A stretch of DNA of 64,000 bases from Phyllobacterium sp. YR531 (GCF_000282595.1 NZ_AKIZ01000030.1:37593-101592); one strand, 5' to 3'. Positions 37,816 through 48,004 are shown, numbered from the stretch's first letter. Notes: generated by a model from the letters alone, not told the origin. Made by a program: numbers and translations.

Positions 37816-38406
37816 TCAGCCGGCGATGAGAAGCTTCAGCTTTTTCAGGGCAACGTCCGAGTTTTCTTTATAATCGATCGTGCTTTTCAGGCGGGCATCA
37901 CGATCAAGCAACATGACAGATGCTGTGTGATCCATTGTATAATCGCCATTCTCGGTGGGCACCTTCTTGGCGTATATTCGCCAGCTCTTGACCAGCTTGT
38001 CGATTTCCTCGGGCTTCCCGGTGATGCCGGTTATCCGGTCGGTAAAGGCTGCTGTATAGCCTTTCATGACTTCCGGGGTATCGCGTTCCGGATCAACCGA
38101 TATGAAGAAAACGCGCAAATCCTTTCCTTCTTCACCAAGAGTGTTCAGTAATCCGGCCATTTCGAACAGCGTTGTCGGGCAGACCTCCGGACAATGGGTG
38201 AAACCGAAGAACAGCGCGGTTGGATGCCCCTTGAACGCTGCCTCTGTAATGGGTGCGCCATTTTGATCAATCAGATTGAATGGTGCACCGAGTTCCACAG
38301 ATTTAGGGGCACTCGTCTGGCGCCCGCTAAAATAGGTAAGAACCAGAAAGATTGAGAGAGCAGCTATACCCGCCCACAAAGTATAACGTAGAAGACGAAC
38401 GTTCAT
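37816..38406 (-). CDS. SCO1/SenC/PrrC-type copper chaperone
   Basis: The 196-residue protein has one N-terminal membrane anchor (about 8-26) and a periplasmic thioredoxin-like domain with the copper ligands C72 and C76 in HCPEVCP and H160 in YTMDHTAS. SCO proteins deliver copper to, or reduce the cysteines of, the CuA site of cytochrome c oxidase. Its start overlaps the PCuAC gene stop as TGATG, and it ends the operon DUF2946-PepSY-PCuAC-SCO. The pairing with PCuAC strongly supports a role in CuA assembly. Confidence 0.93.
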   Translation of the reverse strand: MNVRLLRYTLWAGIAALSIFLVLTYFSGRQTSAPKSVELGAPFNLIDQNGAPITEAAFKGHPTALFFGFTHCPEVCPTTLFEMAGLLNTLGEEGKDLRVFFISVDPERDTPEVMKGYTAAFTDRITGITGKPEEIDKLVKSWRIYAKKVPTENGDYTMDHTASVMLLDRDARLKSTIDYKENSDVALKKLKLLIAG

Positions 38407-38936
38407 CAGTTGTGCTCCATACTTGAGGCATTTGCAGCGCCAACCATGAATTGGACTTCGACCTTCCCCGCCTTGGCAAATTCAAGAGTAACGGGGATCA
38501 TATCGCCTTCCTTCAATGGCTTGGTGATATTCATCAGCATCAGATGCAGGCCACCAGGGGTTAGTTCAGCGCTACCGCCAGCAGGTATTTCGAGGCCATC
38601 CTTCAACTGGCGCATCTGCATGACATTGCCGTCCATCTTCATCTCATGCACTTCAACACGTTCGGCAGCCGGACTTGAACCGCCAATCAGACGGTCAGCT
38701 TCGCTGGACGAGTTGGCGATCTTGAGATAGCCGCCGCCAACTTTCGCTCCAGGCAGAGTTGCACGGGTGAAAGCATCACTAAGGGTTAAATCGCCAGCTT
38801 CTACAGGCTCCATCATCTCTTCAGACATGGCTGCAGCGTCGTTCTGGCCCATTTTGGAGTGATCGTGTGCTATAGCCGAGAATGACAGCGACGTAGCAAA
38901 AAGGGCAAAGGCGGCAGTTCGGAACAGGGTTTTCAT
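38406..38936 (-). CDS. PCuAC-family periplasmic copper chaperone
   Basis: The 176-residue precursor has a signal peptide cut after SAIA (residue 23), a His/Met-rich lead (HDHSKM, SEEMMEP) and the DUF461/PCuAC domain with H97-E-M99, Met at 106/108 and H131-L-M133, the H(M)x10Mx21HxM copper(I) site. It passes Cu(I) to CuA oxidase subunits or to SCO. The ATG at 38936 has GGAG nearby and creates the signal peptide; the frame extends far upstream into the PepSY gene only by chance. Confidence 0.92.
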   Translation of the reverse strand: MKTLFRTAAFALFATSLSFSAIAHDHSKMGQNDAAAMSEEMMEPVEAGDLTLSDAFTRATLPGAKVGGGYLKIANSSSEADRLIGGSSPAAERVEVHEMKMDGNVMQMRQLKDGLEIPAGGSAELTPGGLHLMLMNITKPLKEGDMIPVTLEFAKAGKVEVQFMVGAANASSMEHN

Positions 38937-38959
38937 AAGGAGATCTCCAATTCGGATAT

Positions 38960-40324
38960 TTATGAGAAAACACGTTTCAGGGGTGAGGGAATACGGGTGA
39001 TCAGTTGATCGATGACTAGCATGGCAAGTATGGCGAAGCCGGTCAGCGGAAAGGCGATGCCGAACCCGAGAATCACAAGCGTCAGAGTGATAAACACACT
39101 GGTCTGCGAGGGCATTGGTGGTACGCCCAACCGACCCGAAGGACGCCGCTTCCACCACATGATAATTGCAGTCACCGAAGTCAGAACAATGGCAAGGCAG
39201 GTCAGCAGCATGACGATCTGATTGGCGAGGCCCCAATATTGACCCATATGGACGCCGACACCAAACTCGATCACTTTCCCGCCTATGCCATATTGCGAAA
39301 AATTGATATCAATCAACGGCTTGCCTGTATACCGATCATAGTGGATCGTTCGTTGCTTCGTTATGTCGTCCGGGAAAATAGCGGCAGTATAGACACCCTG
39401 TCTGCCGGTCGGCATGGAGACTTCGTAGCCGGGCGCAACACCCGCATCATTGGCAGACTTAACGATCTGATCAAGGCTAACGCTCTTGCCTGATACATTT
39501 GGTGTGGATGTGGGAACTGGTGCATTTTCCACGGTCCAACCGGCATGATCGACTACGTTTTTTGTCGGTATGGCTGAGACCGGAACATCATCCCAAAGCT
39601 GGGTCGGATAGCCCATGCCCGAACTGGAAAGTGCGGCATTCACCTGCCCACCCCAATAACCGGACCAAGGCATTCCGGAGATCGCAAGGAAGAAGATCAG
39701 CGCTCCGGCAGATGCACCGGTTACAGCATGAAGATCGCGCCAGAACACGCGCTTGGAAGGTGTCCCACGCACGCTGACCACACCGCCAGTTTGTTTGCGT
39801 GGCCACCACAGGTAGAATCCGGTGACGACCAGAATGAGCGCCAGTCCGCCAACTGCTTCCACCATCTTATTGAAAACAATACCGAAATATTTCAGACCGT
39901 GGATGCGCCTTACAACCAGGTTGAATTCATTCTCCTCGGGAACAGTCCCAAGCACCGCGCCACTATACGGATTGACGAAAACCAGCGTCTTCTCCGCAGA
40001 AGTGCCAACGGTCACGCGAACCGAGTGCGACGGGTCGGAAGGAACCCTGTAGCGCACCACTTTTGAACCGGGAACGGCTGCCCGGGCATTTTCTGCAAGC
40101 AGCGAAGGAGCTAGAGATTCACTCTTGGGTTCGACCACATTGCGATAAGCGAAAATCGTATCGTCAATCTCGTCCTTGAAGAGATAAAGACCGCCGGTGA
40201 CGGCAAGATTTATCATGAACGGAATGACCAGAAGGCCCGCAAAGAAATGCCAACGCCAGACGGCGCGGTAGAGAGATACACTGATATTGTTAGGCTTTTT
40301 GCCAGCCTCGGCAATCGCGGCCAT
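38960..40324 (-). CDS. PepSY-associated membrane protein (PiuB/DUF-type iron-copper reductase-like)
   Basis: The 454-residue inner-membrane protein has the family opening YRAVWRWHFFAGLLVIPFM, four to five membrane helices (about 24-45, 150-172, 200-220, 355-385, 410-440) and large periplasmic loops with PepSY-like strands (GVGVHMGQYWGLANQ). Several histidines in helices could bind heme. Members are often next to TonB receptors or copper genes and are thought to reduce or pass on metals, but the reaction is unproven. Here it lies in the copper operon, 23 bases before the PCuAC gene. Confidence 0.85.
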   Translation of the reverse strand: MAAIAEAGKKPNNISVSLYRAVWRWHFFAGLLVIPFMINLAVTGGLYLFKDEIDDTIFAYRNVVEPKSESLAPSLLAENARAAVPGSKVVRYRVPSDPSHSVRVTVGTSAEKTLVFVNPYSGAVLGTVPEENEFNLVVRRIHGLKYFGIVFNKMVEAVGGLALILVVTGFYLWWPRKQTGGVVSVRGTPSKRVFWRDLHAVTGASAGALIFFLAISGMPWSGYWGGQVNAALSSSGMGYPTQLWDDVPVSAIPTKNVVDHAGWTVENAPVPTSTPNVSGKSVSLDQIVKSANDAGVAPGYEVSMPTGRQGVYTAAIFPDDITKQRTIHYDRYTGKPLIDINFSQYGIGGKVIEFGVGVHMGQYWGLANQIVMLLTCLAIVLTSVTAIIMWWKRRPSGRLGVPPMPSQTSVFITLTLVILGFGIAFPLTGFAILAMLVIDQLITRIPSPLKRVFS

Positions 40325-40407
40325 AGTTTTTCCAATCGTCTGACGGCCAACGGGAATGCTCCCGTGAAAACGGGACCATACTCAAGCGCTTGAGGGCGCG
40401 GTTGGTA

Positions 40408-40788
40408 TCAGGCGAAGGGTGGGGCTTGCGGCGGAGCCGATGGCGGATAGGCATGCCGCGCAATGAGCGCGGCTTCCTGCTTGACAGCAAGTGACTGTAA
40501 TGGCTCGATTTTCTGACCTGAAGCCGCAGGAGGGACCGGCAGGATAACCGAGGCGGAAAGGCGGCAGGCCTCGCAACCATTGCCGTGCCAAGCAGATTTA
40601 TGATGATCCGTATCGCCGGAATCGGTCAGGCACAGCACGGGCAAAGTGCCATCCGGAAGCGTATAGGCAGAAAGATCAGGCTGGGCAAAAGCGGTGGAAA
40701 CCGGCTGATGGGCAAAGGCGACGAATACGAGCGCGAGCGCGCAAAGCATGCGCACCACTAACTGCCAATCGTTCCAAGATTTCCGCAT
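40408..40788 (-). CDS. DUF2946-like protein with signal peptide
   Basis: The 126-residue precursor starts at 40788, with GAGG five bases before the ATG. Its signal sequence (VRMLCALALVFVAFAHQPVSTAFA) is followed by a polar domain with DTDHHKSAWHGNGCEACRLS, where C-EA-C and several His may bind metal, and a proline-rich end (PPSAPPQAPPFA). DUF2946 proteins are small, exported and common upstream of copper genes; the function is not known. It is the first gene of the copper operon, 83 bases before the PepSY gene. Confidence 0.75.
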   Translation of the reverse strand: MRKSWNDWQLVVRMLCALALVFVAFAHQPVSTAFAQPDLSAYTLPDGTLPVLCLTDSGDTDHHKSAWHGNGCEACRLSASVILPVPPAASGQKIEPLQSLAVKQEAALIARHAYPPSAPPQAPPFA

Positions 40789-40934
40789 TCCGGCCTCGTG
40801 AAATCGTCCGCAATTTTCATAACCGGACTTGTTAGGAAAAGCCATGCGGCAAAGAGGAATGCAACTACTAACAACCAAATTTCACGCCGCGATTGTAATT
40901 TTGCTCCCAAAATCGACAGTTTTGCTCTGACTTT

Positions 40935-40948
40935 CAGCAAATTTGCTG
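40935..40948. promoter_or_regulatory. Perfect 14-bp palindrome upstream of the copper operon
   Basis: CAGCAAATTTGCTG is its own reverse complement and lies ~147 bases before the DUF2946 gene start, in the 220-base gap after the restriction-modification gene. It is a plausible operator for a dimeric regulator; which one cannot be said. It could also be chance in an AT-rich gap. Confidence 0.35.
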
Positions 40949-41008
40949 CAAATATGGTCTGATACGCAGAAATGCGGTTCTAAAACGCGCAAACTTTGTC
41001 TCAAGCTT

Positions 41009-44000
41009 TCAATCGCGTTTCGCAGATTTCATTTTCCCGATGATTTCCATCGTCTCGACAGAGACCCGCGTCACCCGCATCAAAAGATCGATCACTTTTT
41101 CCTTGTAGTCAGCAAATCGATAGGTGTTGAATTTTTCGCGAATGGTCGGGTCCTTTGGCGTCTTCTCTTTGTACTGGTCGAGTATCCACTCAAGACCTGA
41201 GCGATTGCCCAGGCGATATGTCCAGACCGATTCCGGAATGCCGGAAAGAATCGTTTCGGTATCGAGACGAATGGTGCCATTGGCGAGATCGGCTTTAAGT
41301 GCAGCCTTTGGTTGCACCCCGGCTGCACGGGCTTTCTCATCCGGTGTATCGATGCGGGTCAGTGGCCAGGGCTCGACAGTCTCATAATTGATATGAATAT
41401 CCATCAAGGATTTGCCCCATTCCGCCCATTTGTGGAAATTCGGATAGTAGGGAATGCGTGGAGATTCACGCTTCAAATTCTGCGCATACTTCTCGCGGTA
41501 AAGCGGATCATGCAAGACGCCATAGACATAGTGAAAAATGTTGTCCTTGCTGATCGCGGTATCCTTGCCGTAATGCGTTTGAAACTGCTTCAAACCCCAA
41601 TCGGTGATATTGTCGATCTGCTCGCCATTTTTTGCGTAACGATATCGCGGCGTAATTTGAATGGGATCTAAAGAGATGAGCGCATAGTTTGGAATTATTT
41701 CCCCGGCGAAAACCATAAAATCGAGACGTTTGCCCTCTACAAAGGAAATCCATAAGTTTTTACTATCACTGGACGGAAACATCTCATCCAGTTGGTATAG
41801 ATCCTCATTTAGAATTTTGTCGTAATAGACATTAGATTTTACGAACGGTCTATAAATTGAACTAGATATTTTTTCACCGGAGAACCTCAAAGGAACACGC
41901 TGCCTTACATTGCGGTTCAGCTTTCTTGTCCACTTGATTGTTGTATTAGGAGCATCCGTTTTCGAAAATTTCGAAAAATCAAACTCTTTAAGTACTTGAT
42001 TATAATGATCGATAAGAAATCGTACTTTTTGCCCAGTGTTAGAAGCGTTTTGATCGATTACCCATTCATCTCGATTTGTTTTTAAACCTTGGGAATAACG
42101 CCGGAAAATCGCCTTTTCTTGCCCCTTTGTTTTCGCGGCTTTTGTCTTCTTGTCAGCAACTGGGATCAAATGATCCCAGTCGCTTAGCGTTTGGTTAATC
42201 CAGTTGCCATTCTTATCTGGTCGAACTATTTCAAAGGGGCGCTGTGAAAGCGGCTTTGACGCGAGGAAACCGCGTTTTTCATCCGATTTGGCATAGTCGC
42301 GGACGGCTTCATATCGGATTGTAGATCCTGATGCTTTCCGCTTTTTGACAAAGAAGCTGATGGCTATGCCGACACGAATCTGATCGTCAAAAATGTTTCC
42401 ACCTTCACGTCTTCGCCGGTCCCCACTGGTTCGTGCGTTCCCCTTTAAATCTACGATATAGATTTCATGAAAGTCATTGGCTACAGATTTACGGAAACCA
42501 TCAAATGTCCGAGAGTCTACAAAACTACTATTGGACACAAAAGCCAGCACGCCATCATCATGCATGCGGTCGGACGCCCAGCGGAAAAACCGCGCATACA
42601 TGTCATAGACTTTGGTTTTCTGAGCTGTCGAAAGCCGTATGTAGCTTGATTTAATCAGTTCATCGATCCGCTTATATTCGCGGTTTTTATTATTATCGTT
42701 TTCGTTGGCCTGATTGGCATTATAGGGCGGATTGCCAATGATAACGGATATCTTGCGCTTGTTCTGGCGTTTGACACGCTCGACATTTTCTTCAGACATT
42801 CCGGCGAACATATCGTGCTGGTAGCCTGCCTTGATGCCCAGCCCGGCCACATTATCCAGCGTATCGACGAAGCAGAGATTGGGATACTCCGCGAATTGTC
42901 CGGTGATAGCCGCATAGGTCGCCTCAATGTTCAGATTGGCAACATAGTAAGGCAGGATCGCCACTTCATTGGCGTGCAACTCGTTCTTGTATTTATGCGC
43001 GAGCTTTTGCGGCTGGCCGCGAAAATGCTCGAGCAATTCGCAAATGAAGGTGCCGGTTCCTGTAGCGGGATCAAGTATCTCCACATGATCATCAATCAGG
43101 TTTTTACCGAAGTGCTTTTGGCAAAGCCAATCAGCGCCTTCGATCATGAATTTGACGATTTCGTTAGGGGTATAAACGACGCCTAGTCTGTCAGCCTTCT
43201 TCTTGTCGTAGACCTTGTAAAAGTTCTCGTAGATGACTTTCAGGAAGTTCTGTTTTTCCGAATGGCTGGTGATCAGCGCGGCATTGGCGCGGATAGTCGA
43301 ATAATAAGCTTCCAGCCCTTTGAGGGTTTCGCGCTTGATCTGGCCCGTAAAGAACTTAGCCTCCAAGGCGTAGAGCTTTTGCGCGATATTGTTTTCACGG
43401 TGAAAGTCGCCCTGATCGAAGACATGAGCAAAAATTTCTTCAGTCAGAATATGCTGAATCAGCATTTCTCGCACGTCAGCTTCCGTAACCGAAGGATTGA
43501 TGGTGTTTTTTGCCTGGGCAAGAAATTTTTCGGCTTCCCGGTTGAAAGGCGCATTGGTGGAATAGGCATCATTGATCTTTTCGCGCAGCGCTTCCAAAAC
43601 GAATGGGATGTCCGCTTTGAATTGTTCGACTGCCTTGCGGAATTCGGCAATTTCCGCCCGCTCATAGCCGAAGAATAGCTTGAGCAGCTTCAAGAGTTCT
43701 GCCTTGTCCACCATCTTGCAACGGAAGACTTCATGCCTGTTCTGAATGAGAACAGCAGTGACGGAATCTTCGAAGATGATGTTGTCCTGCGGATAGCCTT
43801 TGGTCAGTTTCTTGGCGATTTCCGCGTCAAGGTCATCATTGGTGTCCTTTGCCTCCCAATAGCCAAGTGGCACACGCAAATCATGCAGGATGGTGCCATC
43901 TGGCCTAATACGCGTTTTTTGTGTCGAGACAAATTCATACTGATTGATGAAATGCAGATTGGCCTGCCGCGACCAATCCTTCAATAAATCCTTGAATGCT

Positions 44001-44089
44001 TCCGATATAATGCCTTCGGTCAGCGAGCCGGAAATCTTCTTATAGCGGTCAAGATCATTCAAATATTGATTGATAAGTATCTGGCTCAT
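41009..44089 (-). CDS. Single-chain restriction-modification enzyme (type IIG / ISP-like, without helicase)
   Basis: The ~1,026-residue protein starts at 44089 (GGGGGA before the ATG). Residues 1-110 hold a PD-(D/E)xK nuclease pattern (P63-D64, then E79-A-K81 in GYWEAKD). A gamma-type N6-adenine methylase core follows: VYTPNEIVKFMI, SAM motif LDPATGTGTF (339-348) and catalytic NPPY (453-456). The C-terminal ~400 residues look like the target-recognition part, ending FNTYRFADYKEKVIDLLMR, the end of the ISP specificity domain. Classic ISP enzymes (~1,570 residues) also carry a helicase, which is absent here, so a type IIG-like action at a fixed distance is more likely. Around 41700-42130 the gene is far more AT-rich than its neighbours, a sign of transfer. 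There is no separate methylase or specificity gene. Confidence 0.87.
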   Translation of the reverse strand: MSQILINQYLNDLDRYKKISGSLTEGIISEAFKDLLKDWSRQANLHFINQYEFVSTQKTRIRPDGTILHDLRVPLGYWEAKDTNDDLDAEIAKKLTKGYPQDNIIFEDSVTAVLIQNRHEVFRCKMVDKAELLKLLKLFFGYERAEIAEFRKAVEQFKADIPFVLEALREKINDAYSTNAPFNREAEKFLAQAKNTINPSVTEADVREMLIQHILTEEIFAHVFDQGDFHRENNIAQKLYALEAKFFTGQIKRETLKGLEAYYSTIRANAALITSHSEKQNFLKVIYENFYKVYDKKKADRLGVVYTPNEIVKFMIEGADWLCQKHFGKNLIDDHVEILDPATGTGTFICELLEHFRGQPQKLAHKYKNELHANEVAILPYYVANLNIEATYAAITGQFAEYPNLCFVDTLDNVAGLGIKAGYQHDMFAGMSEENVERVKRQNKRKISVIIGNPPYNANQANENDNNKNREYKRIDELIKSSYIRLSTAQKTKVYDMYARFFRWASDRMHDDGVLAFVSNSSFVDSRTFDGFRKSVANDFHEIYIVDLKGNARTSGDRRRREGGNIFDDQIRVGIAISFFVKKRKASGSTIRYEAVRDYAKSDEKRGFLASKPLSQRPFEIVRPDKNGNWINQTLSDWDHLIPVADKKTKAAKTKGQEKAIFRRYSQGLKTNRDEWVIDQNASNTGQKVRFLIDHYNQVLKEFDFSKFSKTDAPNTTIKWTRKLNRNVRQRVPLRFSGEKISSSIYRPFVKSNVYYDKILNEDLYQLDEMFPSSDSKNLWISFVEGKRLDFMVFAGEIIPNYALISLDPIQITPRYRYAKNGEQIDNITDWGLKQFQTHYGKDTAISKDNIFHYVYGVLHDPLYREKYAQNLKRESPRIPYYPNFHKWAEWGKSLMDIHINYETVEPWPLTRIDTPDEKARAAGVQPKAALKADLANGTIRLDTETILSGIPESVWTYRLGNRSGLEWILDQYKEKTPKDPTIREKFNTYRFADYKEKVIDLLMRVTRVSVETMEIIGKMKSAKRD

Positions 44090-44175
44090 GTGTCCCCCAA
44101 TATTCGATAAATAACGTGGGAAGCGTGACCCATGCAAGAGGCAGGGAGGCTGTTAGAAAAGCATTCCTGCGGATA

Positions 44176-46128
44176 TCAATCCCGCGCCAATGCATCGATC
44201 GGGTTGAGTCGTGCTGCTTTTCGGGCAGGAAGGAATCCGAAGGTCAATCCGACAATGACAGCCGTGATGCAGGCCACCATGATCGCGTTGACCGATACGA
44301 TCATCGGGAACGAACTTCCAATCGGCGCGAACACGGCACCAATCGCCAGAGCAAGACCAACGCCGACGACTGCACCCGTCACGGTGACGGCCGAAGCCTC
44401 AATCAGAAATTGCAGCATGATGTCAATCTGCCGCGCGCCGACCGCCATACGCAGGCCGATCTCCTTGGTACGCTCGGTCACCGAAACCAGCATGATGTTC
44501 ATGACGCCGATGCCGCCAACGACAAGGGCGATGGCCGCAATGGACGACATGAGCAGCGAAAGGATCTGCGTTGTGTTTTCGATGGTCTTTCGCATCTGGT
44601 CACTGTTGAAGATGAAGAAGTCCTTGGTGCCGTGGCGGCGCTCGAGAAGCGCCACAATGGCTTTTTCGGCAGCTTGAGTGTCGACATTGTCGGAGACGCG
44701 CAAGGTGATCTCGTTCAGACTTCCCGCGCCGCTTATCCGGGTGAAGAGGCTGGTATAAGGCACATAGACTTGCAGCCGCTTATCCCCGCCCATTCCGCCG
44801 GTGGTTTTGGCTGCAACGCCGATGACGACGACCGGGACTTCGGCAACAACGATGACCTGTCCAACGGGGTTTGCAACATTCTTGAACAGGGCCTGTTTTG
44901 TATTGTCGTCGATGACCGCCTGCTGCAGCCCCATGGATTGGCTTCGCGCATCGAAGAAGCTGCCCTGTACGATTTTACGCTGGACAACGCGGAAATAATT
45001 ATCCCCGACACCATTAATGGTCGCATCGACAGAAATATTGCCGAACTGCGCTTTTCCAGTCGCAGAGACAGACGGCGTAACACTGTCCACATAGGGCTGT
45101 GACTTCAAAGCTTCCGCATCGGCAATCACCAGACTTTTGATCTTTGCGGCATTTTCATCACCCCAATCCTTGCCGGGAAAAATACTGATCGTGCTGGCAC
45201 CAAGCCCGTTGATTTCCTGCAGCACCATGCGCTGCCCGCCTTCACCGAGGCCCACAACTGCAACAACAGCGGCAATGCCGACGATAATGCCAAGCATAGT
45301 CAAGGCAGTGCGGGTGCGGTGGGCAATCATGGAACGTAGCGCCATCGGCAATGCTTCCATCAGGCGGCGCACAAAGCCACTAAGCCAGCCGGCGGGCTCG
45401 GGGGATTGCGTCAGCTTGGCGGATGCGGAAACAGGTCTGTCAGGCTTGCGCTGATCGGCAACGATAACGCCATCCTTGATTTCGATAATCCTGTCGGCAT
45501 GGCTGGCAACATCCATGTCATGGGTCACGATGATGATCGTATGACCGGCGGCATGAAGCTCTTTCAGGATATCGAGGACGTTTTCGCCGCTCTTGCTGTC
45601 CAGCGCGCCGGTCGGCTCATCGGCAAGGATGATTTCGCCGCCATTCATCAATGCGCGCGCGATGGAAACACGCTGCTGCTGGCCACCGGAAAGCTGATTG
45701 GGACGATGGTCCATGCGATCACCAAGGCCAAGACGCTCCAGAATAGCTATGGCCCGGTCGCGGCGCTGACCCTTTGGTGCCCCGGAATAGACGGCGGGAA
45801 TTTCCACATTGGCGATGGCGCCAAGATCCGGCATGAGATGATAGCGCTGGAAGATGAAACCGAAATGTTCGCGCCGCAATTCGGCCAGTTCATCCTTGGT
45901 CAGGCCGGAGGTCTCGCGCCCGGCCATGGTATAGCTGCCCTTGGTCGGCTGATCGAGACAGCCAAGAATGTTCATGAGGGTTGATTTGCCGGAACCGCTG
46001 GCACCGACAATCGCCACAAATTCTCCGGCTGCTATAGACACGTCAACATTGTTGAGCGCGACGACTTCCTCGCTGCCAGCTGAGAAGATACGAGATAATT
46101 GTTTGACTTCGAGGAGGGCCGAACTCAT
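44176..46128 (-). CDS. macB: MacB-type ABC efflux transporter (ATPase-permease fusion)
   Basis: The 650-residue protein has an N-terminal ABC domain (1-230; Walker [10 protein letters not shown], signature [14 protein letters not shown], Walker [13 protein letters not shown]) and a C-terminal membrane domain of four helices (one near 275-300, three near 520-640) with a large periplasmic part between, the MacB build. With MacA and an outer-membrane channel it exports macrolides, peptides or siderophore-like compounds. Its start overlaps macA as ATGA (46125-46128). No TolC gene is adjacent. Confidence 0.92.
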   Translation of the reverse strand: MSSALLEVKQLSRIFSAGSEEVVALNNVDVSIAAGEFVAIVGASGSGKSTLMNILGCLDQPTKGSYTMAGRETSGLTKDELAELRREHFGFIFQRYHLMPDLGAIANVEIPAVYSGAPKGQRRDRAIAILERLGLGDRMDHRPNQLSGGQQQRVSIARALMNGGEIILADEPTGALDSKSGENVLDILKELHAAGHTIIIVTHDMDVASHADRIIEIKDGVIVADQRKPDRPVSASAKLTQSPEPAGWLSGFVRRLMEALPMALRSMIAHRTRTALTMLGIIVGIAAVVAVVGLGEGGQRMVLQEINGLGASTISIFPGKDWGDENAAKIKSLVIADAEALKSQPYVDSVTPSVSATGKAQFGNISVDATINGVGDNYFRVVQRKIVQGSFFDARSQSMGLQQAVIDDNTKQALFKNVANPVGQVIVVAEVPVVVIGVAAKTTGGMGGDKRLQVYVPYTSLFTRISGAGSLNEITLRVSDNVDTQAAEKAIVALLERRHGTKDFFIFNSDQMRKTIENTTQILSLLMSSIAAIALVVGGIGVMNIMLVSVTERTKEIGLRMAVGARQIDIMLQFLIEASAVTVTGAVVGVGLALAIGAVFAPIGSSFPMIVSVNAIMVACITAVIVGLTFGFLPARKAARLNPIDALARD

Positions 46129-47342
46129 GACGCCGGTGCCCCGCCATTGGCTGCCTGTGTCGCGTCAGGAGCTGTAGCACCAGCTTCGATGACAACTTCA
46201 TCACCGACTTTCAGGCCCTCAAGAATTTCGGCCTTGATCATATCGGTCAAGCCGACCTTGACGAACTTCTGTTCGGTTTTTCCATCGGCCAGTTTTACCG
46301 TCACCTTGTAGCGGCCATCCGGTTCTCTGGCGGAGAGGGCAGACCATGGAATGATGGGCTTGTCCTTGATCGAACCGATAATGATATGCACTTGCGCCGT
46401 CATTTTCGTGCGCAGACGGGAGTCCGGATTTGGCACAGTCAGCAAGCCGTCATAATAGATTGCGGCGTTCTTGCTGCTATCCGTTTCAACACTGGATTTG
46501 GCATCAGTTGTGATCGAGGGCGGGGCAAAATCAATGCGCTCCAACTCAGCGTCATACTTGGTCTGTGCATCACCCATGATGGTGAACCAGACCTTCTGGC
46601 CGGGCTTGGTGCGCCATACATCTGCCTCGGAAATCTTGACCTTGACGTTCATTGTATCAAGCTTGGCAACGATCACCACTGTAGGCGTTGTCTGTGACGA
46701 ATTGAGCGTCTGGCCCTGTTTCGTGACGACCGCAATGACAGTGCCGTCAATGGGCGAAACGATACGGGTGTAGCCAAGATTTGAAGTTGCTGTTTCGACA
46801 TTGACCTCGGCCTGTTCGATCTGCGCGCCAAGGGAAGCAATTTCTGCCTGCAAGGCAAAATAGTCGGATTCCGCAGTGTCGAAAGCCATTTGCGAGGCGG
46901 CCTTCTGCTCCAGCAGGGTTGTCTGGCGCTCATAGGCGGCTTGCGCCTTTTTGAGCTGAACCTGCTTGACCTTGCGTAACGCCTGACTGTTCGCCAGCTC
47001 CGCCTTTGCCACACGAAGTGCATTTTCCTGCGGCACGGAATCGATTTCGGCAATGCGGTCGCCAGCCTTTACCGGCTGGCCGGATTCGACAAAAAGCGTT
47101 TTGACCTGCCCTGAAACCTGCGCACCGACATTGACCATCTGCACAGGCTCAAGTGTGCCCGTTGCAAGCACGGTTTCCTCAATAGAGCCAAGGGCGACCG
47201 GTGCTGTGAATACGGTTTGCTCCGGTGCCTTGCCGGATGAAAATACCTTTGCAACCAGCAGCCAGACGATAAAAGCCGCAATGATGGCAAAGATTACCAG
47301 TTTCACGGCGCGGCTGCGGAAGCGGGAAGGGGCTTGAGACAT
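46125..47342 (-). CDS. macA: MacA-type periplasmic adaptor protein
   Basis: The 405-residue membrane-fusion protein has an N-terminal anchor (about 13-31), a lipoyl half-motif (VNVGAQVSGQVKTLFVESGQPVKAGD), a coiled-coil hairpin of ~85 residues (FRom about 95 to 180, rich in Lys, Gln and Glu), the second lipoyl half (YTRIVSPIDGTVIAVVTKQG) and beta-barrel domains. It bridges MacB to an outer-membrane channel. The first of the operon; its 203-base upstream gap is shared with the divergent cupin gene. Confidence 0.92.
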   Translation of the reverse strand: MSQAPSRFRSRAVKLVIFAIIAAFIVWLLVAKVFSSGKAPEQTVFTAPVALGSIEETVLATGTLEPVQMVNVGAQVSGQVKTLFVESGQPVKAGDRIAEIDSVPQENALRVAKAELANSQALRKVKQVQLKKAQAAYERQTTLLEQKAASQMAFDTAESDYFALQAEIASLGAQIEQAEVNVETATSNLGYTRIVSPIDGTVIAVVTKQGQTLNSSQTTPTVVIVAKLDTMNVKVKISEADVWRTKPGQKVWFTIMGDAQTKYDAELERIDFAPPSITTDAKSSVETDSSKNAAIYYDGLLTVPNPDSRLRTKMTAQVHIIIGSIKDKPIIPWSALSAREPDGRYKVTVKLADGKTEQKFVKVGLTDMIKAEILEGLKVGDEVVIEAGATAPDATQAANGGAPAS

Positions 47343-47545
47343 GATTCTGACCTGACGGATATGCGGGTGCGCTTGGCGAGAGTTTGGCTAGAACGCCACA
47401 TTATGGCTTTTTCACATCGGAGATGTCGCACGGATACGGTTTTCACTCATCGCGCAGCATACTTCGCCTATGGACATTGCGTGTAGGTTACGAACTGTTT
47501 TTAATCCAGCTCTACTTTAGTCACTGGCGATGCGGGAGGACGTAT

Positions 47546-48004
47546 ATGCCAAAGATAGATATTGCCGCTGTGCCTGCACGTAAGGGTTCAGGCTATCCGC
47601 CGCCTTTTGATGTGCCATGTGCCTCGCGGACGCGCAAACGCCTGGGCGATGCGGGCGGGCTGAGCGATTACGGCGTTAATCTGATGACGCTCCCGCCCGG
47701 AGGCTGGTCCAGCCAGCGCCATTGGCATAGCCATGAAGATGAGCTGGTCTATCTGCTGGAAGGCGAGCTGACGCTGGTCGAAGATGATGGTGAAGCGATT
47801 TTGCGGGCTGGTGATTGTGCGGCCTTTCCAAAAGGAACCGGCAATGGCCATCACATGATAAATCGTTCGTCTGTTACGGCGGTCTATCTTGAGGTCGGGA
47901 CACGCAATCCGCTCGACATGACCACCTGTTCCGACATTGATATGATGAGCTCAAATGCGGATGGTAGGTTCGTACACAAGGATGGGACGCCCTATTCAAA
48001 GTGA
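47546..48004 (+). CDS. Cupin-domain protein
   Basis: The 152-residue protein is a single cupin barrel with the first metal motif GGWSSQRHWHSHEDELVYLLEG and a second motif GDCAAFPKGTGNGHHMIN, in which three His and one Glu could bind iron, zinc or manganese. Such small cupins act as isomerases, dioxygenases or as sensors; none can be picked. The ATG at 47546 follows GGGAGGA by five bases; the open frame upstream is non-coding. It is monocistronic, divergent from macAB. Confidence 0.88.
   Translation: MPKIDIAAVPARKGSGYPPPFDVPCASRTRKRLGDAGGLSDYGVNLMTLPPGGWSSQRHWHSHEDELVYLLEGELTLVEDDGEAILRAGDCAAFPKGTGNGHHMINRSSVTAVYLEVGTRNPLDMTTCSDIDMMSSNADGRFVHKDGTPYSK

Noticed and set aside
41009..44089. A complete multi-gene defence island
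   Set aside because: Only the single restriction-modification gene is found; flanking genes are copper and efflux functions.
44116..45102. 328-codon plus-strand open frame over macB
   Set aside because: Shadow of the macB frame; the product is mostly His, Asp and Arg rich without a fold, and macB is strongly conserved.
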